Source of the DNA: an uncultured Acidimicrobiales bacterium
GTDB taxonomy: Bacteria; Actinomycetota; Acidimicrobiia; Acidimicrobiales; SZUA-35
DNA: 45,814 bases
Reading direction: 5' to 3'
Assembly (NCBI GenBank): GCA_937925335.1
Contig: CALEWY010000020.1
Span: forward strand, 1-45,814
Position 1 is the stretch's first letter. Every line of letters begins with the position of its first letter. The notes under the pieces were generated by a model, which was not told the DNA's origin, made no database searches, and saw nothing but the letters and a program-made list of their open reading frames with translations. The translations under genes were made by a program, and so were the position numbers. Positions 41,735 through 45,814 of this stretch are shown here, piece by piece.

Positions 41735-42222
41735 CGGCGCCAGACGGACGACGTGCCCTCAATCAACGCAAGCAACCAAAGAAGACGGTCGCCGGTCAGC
41801 CCGGCTTCATGACGATGATGGGCCGGGCCCTCACCAAGGGTTGCCCGGTCTGCGCGAAACGTCAGCAGTTCTCGCGCTGGATGACGATGGACGAAGACTG
41901 CGAACGATGTGGGCTGCACTTCGAGCGCATCGAGGGTCACTGGATTGGCGCGATCGGGATGAACACCATCGTGAGCTTCGGCATTCTCGCCCTCTTCATG
42001 ATCGGCGGTTGGGTCCTCACCTTTCCCGACTTCCCACTCTCGGTGTTGATCGTCAGCGTCGTGGTATCGATTCTGGTTCCCGTGGTGTTCTATCCATTCA
42101 GCAAGACCACCTGGACCGCCATCGATATTGCGATGCGTCCGCTCGAGGCCCACGAAGTGAACTGGGCCGCCCTCGACTCTTCGAAGAATCCCCCGTCAGA
42201 AAGCACAAGCAACGATGTCTGA
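41731..42222 (+). CDS. DUF983 membrane protein with zinc ribbon
   Basis: A 163-residue protein. A basic N-terminus is followed by a treble-clef-like zinc ribbon CPVCAKRQQF..DCERCGLHFERIEGHW (four Cys) and two transmembrane helices (about residues 78-100 and 104-124). This is the DUF983 family, whose function is unknown. The start is a GTG inside the aminotransferase stop (GTGA), and the mycothione reductase gene overlaps its end by 8 nt, so the three are one operon. A link between this protein and thiol redox metabolism is suggested by context only. Confidence 0.85.
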   Translation: MTAPDGRRALNQRKQPKKTVAGQPGFMTMMGRALTKGCPVCAKRQQFSRWMTMDEDCERCGLHFERIEGHWIGAIGMNTIVSFGILALFMIGGWVLTFPDFPLSVLIVSVVVSILVPVVFYPFSKTTWTAIDIAMRPLEAHEVNWAALDSSKNPPSESTSNDV

Positions 42223-43600
42223 ATCAACCTCTGAGACCTTCGACCTGATCATCATCGGGTCCGGATCTGGTAACTCGATCCCGGAGTATCTCAGCGACTG
42301 GAACATCGCTCTCGTCGAGCGGAGCATCTTCGGCGGCACGTGCCTGAACGTCGGCTGCATTCCATCGAAGATGTTCGTCCTGCCGGCCGATCTCGCCGAG
42401 TCGGCCCGCCACTCCAAAGACCTTGGCGTCGACCTTTCGTTCAACGGTGTTGATTGGGCGGCCATCCGTGACCGCGTCTTCGGCCGCATCGATCCGATTT
42501 CTGCTGGCGGTGAGGAGTATCGGGCAACCGGCACACCAAACGTCACCTACATCCGCGGCACCGCGAGCTTCACGGGTGACAAAGTCCTGCATGTCGACGA
42601 CGGTTCCGATGCCGGGCGCACGATCACTGCACCAAAGGTTCTGCTCGCCGCCGGCGCTCGCCCCGTCGAACCGCCGATTGAGGGTCTCGACACGGTCGGC
42701 TACCACACGTCCGACACGGTCATGCGGTTGGAAGAGTTTCCCGCCCGTCTCGGCGTGATCGGCGGAGGCTTCATCGCCGTTGAGATGGGCCACGTGTTCG
42801 CCGGTTTTGGTTCTGCCGTGACCATGTTCAACCGGTCCGGAGCGCTGCTGCGAGCGCAAGACGACGAGGTATCGCAGCGCTTCACCGAGGTCTTTGGCGA
42901 GCGTGTCGACCTTCGACTCAACCAAGTGCCTGATCGAGTTGAGCGTCTCGACGACGGCACAATTGCGCTCCATGTCGGTGATGAGACCGTGATCGTCGAT
43001 CAGCTGCTCGTCGCTACCGGACGTCGGCCAAACTCCGATCTCGTCGACGCCGAAGCTGGCGGCCTCCAACTGTCACCCGATCGCACCGTGCAGGTCGATG
43101 ACACGATGGCAACGAACGTCGACGGTGTGTGGGCCATCGGTGACATTGCGAACTCCTACCAGCTCAAGCACTTGGCGAACGCCGAGGCCAAGGTGGCCTT
43201 CTGGAACATGGCGAATCCGGATCAGATCAAGAGCCAGAGCTACCGAGCGGTGCCGAGCGCGGTGTTCAGCCATCCTCAGGTCGCCACCGTCGGTATGACC
43301 CAAGCCCAGGTCGAATCTGCTGGTATCCCACACCGAATCGGTGCTCGAGACTTCGGCGGAACGGCCTATGGCTGGGCACTCGAGGATCACACGTCGTTCG
43401 CCAAGGTGATCATCCACGATGAGACCGAGGAAATCCTCGGCGCACACATCATCGGGCCGCAGTCAGCCAGCCTCATTCAGCCGATCGTGCAGGCCATGGA
43501 GCTCGGTCAAACGGCCCGTTCGATCGCCGAAGATGTGTTCTATATCCATCCGGCGCTCACCGAAGTGGTCGAAAACGCCCTTCTCGAGGCCCTTGGATAG
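42215..43600 (+). CDS. mtr: mycothione reductase
   Basis: A 461-residue flavoprotein disulfide reductase that regenerates mycothiol, the actinobacterial glutathione substitute, using NADPH. It has the FAD motif LIIIGSGSGNSI, the redox-active disulfide GGTCLNVGCIPSK, the NADPH motif GVIGGGFIAVEMGHVF, ATGRRPNSD, and the C-terminal catalytic pair HPALTEVVENALL. SGSGNSI, VFGRIDPI, YHTSDTVMR and YGWALED are shared with mycobacterial Mtr and not with lipoamide dehydrogenase, which makes the specific call firm. It supports an actinobacterial origin of the window. Confidence 0.93.
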   Translation: MSESTSETFDLIIIGSGSGNSIPEYLSDWNIALVERSIFGGTCLNVGCIPSKMFVLPADLAESARHSKDLGVDLSFNGVDWAAIRDRVFGRIDPISAGGEEYRATGTPNVTYIRGTASFTGDKVLHVDDGSDAGRTITAPKVLLAAGARPVEPPIEGLDTVGYHTSDTVMRLEEFPARLGVIGGGFIAVEMGHVFAGFGSAVTMFNRSGALLRAQDDEVSQRFTEVFGERVDLRLNQVPDRVERLDDGTIALHVGDETVIVDQLLVATGRRPNSDLVDAEAGGLQLSPDRTVQVDDTMATNVDGVWAIGDIANSYQLKHLANAEAKVAFWNMANPDQIKSQSYRAVPSAVFSHPQVATVGMTQAQVESAGIPHRIGARDFGGTAYGWALEDHTSFAKVIIHDETEEILGAHIIGPQSASLIQPIVQAMELGQTARSIAEDVFYIHPALTEVVENALLEALG

Positions 43601-43704
43601 ACGAAACAGGCGGATTCGCTACATGCGATAGTGCGAAGGTCTCATCACCGGGAATTCTCAACGGAGTAGCGTCATTTGTCGTTAGTCGGTTGATGGAGGA
43701 ACGA

Positions 43705-44550
43705 GTGGCCACAGATGCAGAGCGAATCGCAGACGTCCTGCGCTTCAGCCCAATCGCTTGTGTTGTCGTCGAAGACGGCGTAATCAAGGGTGCGAATGCT
43801 GAAGCGATCGAGGTGTCTCGCGTTCCACGCGGCCGACTCGTTGGGTCGCCACTGAGCGAACTCGTCGTTGAAGAGAGCACCGGCGAAGTCGAGCGTCTGC
43901 TCGCCGGATCCGGTGAATCGTTGCTGAACGGTCGGGTTCGTCTCGCCGCCGGTTTGGTTCCGATCGAGCTCACAACCCGGCGAATCTCCGCTCGGCTTCA
44001 GATCGTGTCGCTGCGCCATATGCAGGTTGAGCACGAGATGTCTGCTCTTGCTGGTGGCGAACTCACGCACGACTCGATTACCGGTCTTCCCGATCGTTAT
44101 CACGTGCTTGAGAAGCTGCACGACCGTCTCACGGTTGCGCCGACGAACCCATTGGCACTCATCGCCATCTGGATCGACGACCTCGACAGCCTTCGGGCTG
44201 AGCGCGGTGATCGTGTTGCACAAAAGATCACTCGTCAGGTTGGCGAGCGGGTGCAGGCTCGACTTCGCGGGCCAGACCTTCTCGGCCGTCTCGATGACGC
44301 CGCGTTCCTGGCGCTTCTCACGACCGATTCCGATCTTGAGCAGCTCAAGGAAATCGCTGATCGTCTTCGCGCCGAGGTGTCATTCCCGGTCGAGGTCGAT
44401 GGTGTGCTCGTGTCGTTTACGTCGAGCGTGATGGTTGCCTCGATTGGACCGAAGCGGCCCTCGCTCGAGCGTGTGTTGTCACGGCTCGAATCGGTTGGTC
44501 GGAAAGCTGCCGCGAGCGGCGGAAACCGCACCGAGTTGTTCACGATGTAG
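43705..44550 (+). CDS. PAS-type sensor plus degenerate GGDEF domain protein
   Basis: A 281-residue cytoplasmic protein with no membrane segment. Residues 8-110 form a PAS-like domain (RFSPIACVVVEDGVIKGANAEAIEVSR, then GSPLSELV). A short helix leads to a GGDEF-fold domain starting DSITGLPDRYHVLEKL. The active-site signature GG[DE]EF is replaced by GRLDDAAF, so cyclic-di-GMP synthesis is unlikely and the domain may bind nucleotide or act as a receiver. GGAGG (43695-43699) lies 5 nt before the GTG at 43705 and fixes the start; in-frame TTG (43690) and ATG (43693) codons lie within or before that site. No EAL domain is present. Confidence 0.82.
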   Translation: MATDAERIADVLRFSPIACVVVEDGVIKGANAEAIEVSRVPRGRLVGSPLSELVVEESTGEVERLLAGSGESLLNGRVRLAAGLVPIELTTRRISARLQIVSLRHMQVEHEMSALAGGELTHDSITGLPDRYHVLEKLHDRLTVAPTNPLALIAIWIDDLDSLRAERGDRVAQKITRQVGERVQARLRGPDLLGRLDDAAFLALLTTDSDLEQLKEIADRLRAEVSFPVEVDGVLVSFTSSVMVASIGPKRPSLERVLSRLESVGRKAAASGGNRTELFTM

Positions 44551-44569
44551 TGAACGGGCAGCGATCATC

Positions 44570-44600
44570 CTGCCCGCTTCAACAGCTGCCCGCTTCAACA
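44570..44600 (+). repeat. 16-bp period tandem duplication
   Basis: CTGCCCGCTTCAACA occurs twice (44570-44584 and 44586-44600) in the 64-bp gap between convergent genes. Confidence 0.75.
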
Positions 44601-44614
44601 AACGATGGCGCTTC

Positions 44615-45469
44615 TCAAATGAAGCGTGCGAGCTCGTCGAGTTTCGTGAGCACTTCGGCCTCCGAGCCCTGGGGCAACGCAAAGATCGCTCGGGTCACTC
44701 CTTGGCCTGCGAGTTCGTCGAGCTTGTCCGCATTGTCGGGTGCGCCAAAGAGTCCGATCTCGAGCGTTGCCGGATCTCGGCCGATGTCCTCGCACGCCTT
44801 GTGTACGGCTTCGAGACCGTCGCCGATGCCGTGACGTCCGCCGATCGGCATCCAACCGTCGCAGAACTCAGCAATGTGGGCCGCCGTCTTCGGGCCAGCA
44901 GCGCCACCCATGATCACGGGCGGGTGTGGGGTCTGCGCTGGCTTTGGCCACGACCAACTCGACGAGAACTCGATTTGCTCGCCGGAGAACGATGCCTCGT
45001 CGTTGCCCCAGATCTCCTTCATCGCGAGGACTGATTCTCGAACGCGGTCGCGGCGATCTCGGTAGGCAACGCCGTGATGGGCGAGCTCTTCCTTGTTCCA
45101 TCCATAGCCGACGCCGAAGAGGAACCGGCCGTTCGAGATCTGGTCGACCGAGGCAACTTCTTTTGCCGTCCAAATCGGATCGCGCTGGGCGACGAGGCAG
45201 ATACCGGTGCCGATGTTGAGCGTTGTTGTGGTGGCCGCAACGGCTGACAACGCGACGAACTGATCGTGGGTGCGCCAATAGAAGTCAGGGAGTGGGGGAG
45301 CACCCTCTCGTCCGCCCCATGGGGTGGTGCGCTCGGTCGGGATATGACTGTGTTCGGGGAACCACAACGACTCGAACCCGCGATCCTCGACCGCCTTGCC
45401 GAGTGCAACGGGTTGGATGGTTGTGTCGGTGGGGAAGATCAAAACCCCGATGTTCATGCCGTGTGCCAT
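44615..45469 (-). CDS. LLM-class F420-dependent oxidoreductase
   Basis: A 284-residue luciferase-like TIM-barrel oxidoreductase, shorter than and only distantly related to the one at 27533-28513. Conserved segments are ESLWFPEHSHIP at the substrate pocket, NIGTGICLVAQRDPIWTAKEVAS, SNGRFLFGVGYGWNKEE, and PVIMGGAAGPKTAAHIAEFCDGWMP. These match the actinobacterial F420-dependent group with TIGR-type annotations. The substrate is unknown. The ATG at 45469 has TAGTGT 8 nt upstream and no ribosome-binding site. The longer open frame (to 45568) runs into the ATGGGC repeat, giving a spurious Met-Pro-Ile-Gly-Ala run. Confidence 0.9.
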   Translation of the reverse strand: MAHGMNIGVLIFPTDTTIQPVALGKAVEDRGFESLWFPEHSHIPTERTTPWGGREGAPPLPDFYWRTHDQFVALSAVAATTTTLNIGTGICLVAQRDPIWTAKEVASVDQISNGRFLFGVGYGWNKEELAHHGVAYRDRRDRVRESVLAMKEIWGNDEASFSGEQIEFSSSWSWPKPAQTPHPPVIMGGAAGPKTAAHIAEFCDGWMPIGGRHGIGDGLEAVHKACEDIGRDPATLEIGLFGAPDNADKLDELAGQGVTRAIFALPQGSEAEVLTKLDELARFI

Positions 45470-45477
45470 AGCGGCGG

Positions 45478-45483
45478 ACACTA
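45478..45483 (-). promoter_or_regulatory. -10 element TAGTGT of the second LLM gene
   Basis: TAGTGT lies 8 nt before the ATG at 45469. The same hexamer precedes the TetR gene. Confidence 0.45.
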
Positions 45484-45503
45484 CTGAGCGCAGCGCACTG
45501 AGG

Positions 45504-45579
45504 CCAATGGGCATGGCACCAATGGGCATGGCACCAATGGGCATGGCACCAATGGGCGTGGGGACCAATGAGCCTGGGG
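45504..45579 (+). repeat. 15-bp tandem repeat, about five units
   Basis: CCAATGGGCATGGCA is repeated exactly at 45504, 45519 and 45534, then decays at 45549 and 45565. The last unit contributes to a 7-bp hairpin (ATGAGCC-TGG-GGCTCAT, 45568-45584). Apart from these elements the 45484-45699 gap holds only a 15-bp imperfect direct repeat (TTGGCGCTYGATCAG at about 45670 and 45689). Confidence 0.85.
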
Positions 45580-45699
45580 CTCATGAGAGAGCAACCGATC
45601 AGCTGGAACCGATGGTCCGAATGAGGTTGCGACAGGTGAGGGACCCATCACTGGCGAGCCGTTCGTCGCTTGGCGCTCGATCAGGAGGTTGGCGCTTGA

Positions 45700-45807
45700 T
45701 CAGCCGACGCCAACGCGGCGGAAGAGATAGACCAGCGGCGCAAAGGCCGCGGCCATTGCGAGGATGCAGGCCGCGATGATCAGGACCACTTGGATTTTCT
45801 CGGGCAT
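45700..45807 (-). CDS. short single-helix membrane ORF at the window edge
   Basis: An ATG at 45807 opens a 35-codon frame. It has a short charged start (MPEKIQ), one hydrophobic helix (VVLIIAACILAMAAAFAPLVYLF) and a basic end RRVGVG, the usual shape of a small membrane protein. The frame continues to the window edge upstream of the ATG, so it may instead be the C-terminal end of a larger gene lying outside the window. No ribosome-binding site can be assessed. Confidence 0.4.
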   Translation of the reverse strand: MPEKIQVVLIIAACILAMAAAFAPLVYLFRRVGVG

Positions 45808-45814
45808 ACCAGCC

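Overview
The window is high-GC DNA from an actinobacterium, most likely a marine Acidimicrobiia (Ilumatobacter-like). That placement is inferred from the gene families present: a mycothione reductase, two F420-type luciferase-like oxidoreductases, a YceI lipid-binding protein, an ADP-forming acyl-CoA synthetase, highly acidic lipoprotein linkers, and many genes with a -10-like hexamer directly before the start codon (leaderless mRNAs). No rRNA or tRNA gene was found.

Layout. 1-1.46 kb: an IS110-family element sitting in a small dispersed repeat. 1.48-4.3 kb: a TetR regulator and a two-gene ADP-forming acyl-CoA synthetase. 4.4-9.7 kb: a PBP4-type D,D-carboxypeptidase, a Lon-N-domain protein, three small overlapping membrane or basic proteins, then a ubiquitin-like sulfur carrier, TtuA (2-thiolation of tRNA U54) and TrmI (m1A58), all tightly packed. 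9.8-15.2 kb: acyl-CoA dehydrogenase (minus), PEP carboxylase, a LytR_C-domain protein and a Nudix hydrolase. 15.2-17.1 kb: an APH-like kinase gene bracketed by direct copies of a composite palindromic repeat. 17.1-21.1 kb: GH31 glycosidase (minus), class III CoA-transferase, pantothenate kinase. 21.2-26.0 kb: glycogen genes glgX-glgA, convergent with glgC. 26.1-29.5 kb: a candidate small RNA, a 36-bp-type repeat array, YceI, an LLM oxidoreductase and an enoyl-CoA hydratase. 29.6-38.1 kb: a complete peptide-type ABC importer (two ATPases, two permeases) with two tandem near-duplicate substrate-binding lipoproteins. 38.2-45.8 kb: MFS transporter, beta-hydroxyacid dehydrogenase (minus), an overlapping aminotransferase-DUF983-mycothione reductase operon, a PAS plus degenerate GGDEF protein, a second LLM oxidoreductase (minus) and the end of a short membrane ORF.

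How the parts work together. The ABC importer and its duplicated receptors probably feed peptides or similar solutes to a heterotroph. The CoA enzymes (acyl-CoA synthetase, dehydrogenase, CoA-transferase, enoyl-CoA hydratase) handle acid catabolism, PEP carboxylase replenishes oxaloacetate, and glgC/glgA/glgX store and mobilise glucose. The sulfur carrier, TtuA and TrmI together modify the tRNA T-loop.

The most unusual signals are the T-loop modification operon; a 16-bp motif upstream of three transcription units of the ABC locus; two orphan intrinsic terminators that suggest unannotated small RNAs; repeat families that surround an IS110 element and a kinase gene; and a set of about a dozen leaderless promoters with near-constant spacing. 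Intergenic regions also carry many short tandem repeats (13, 15, 16 and 20 bp periods).
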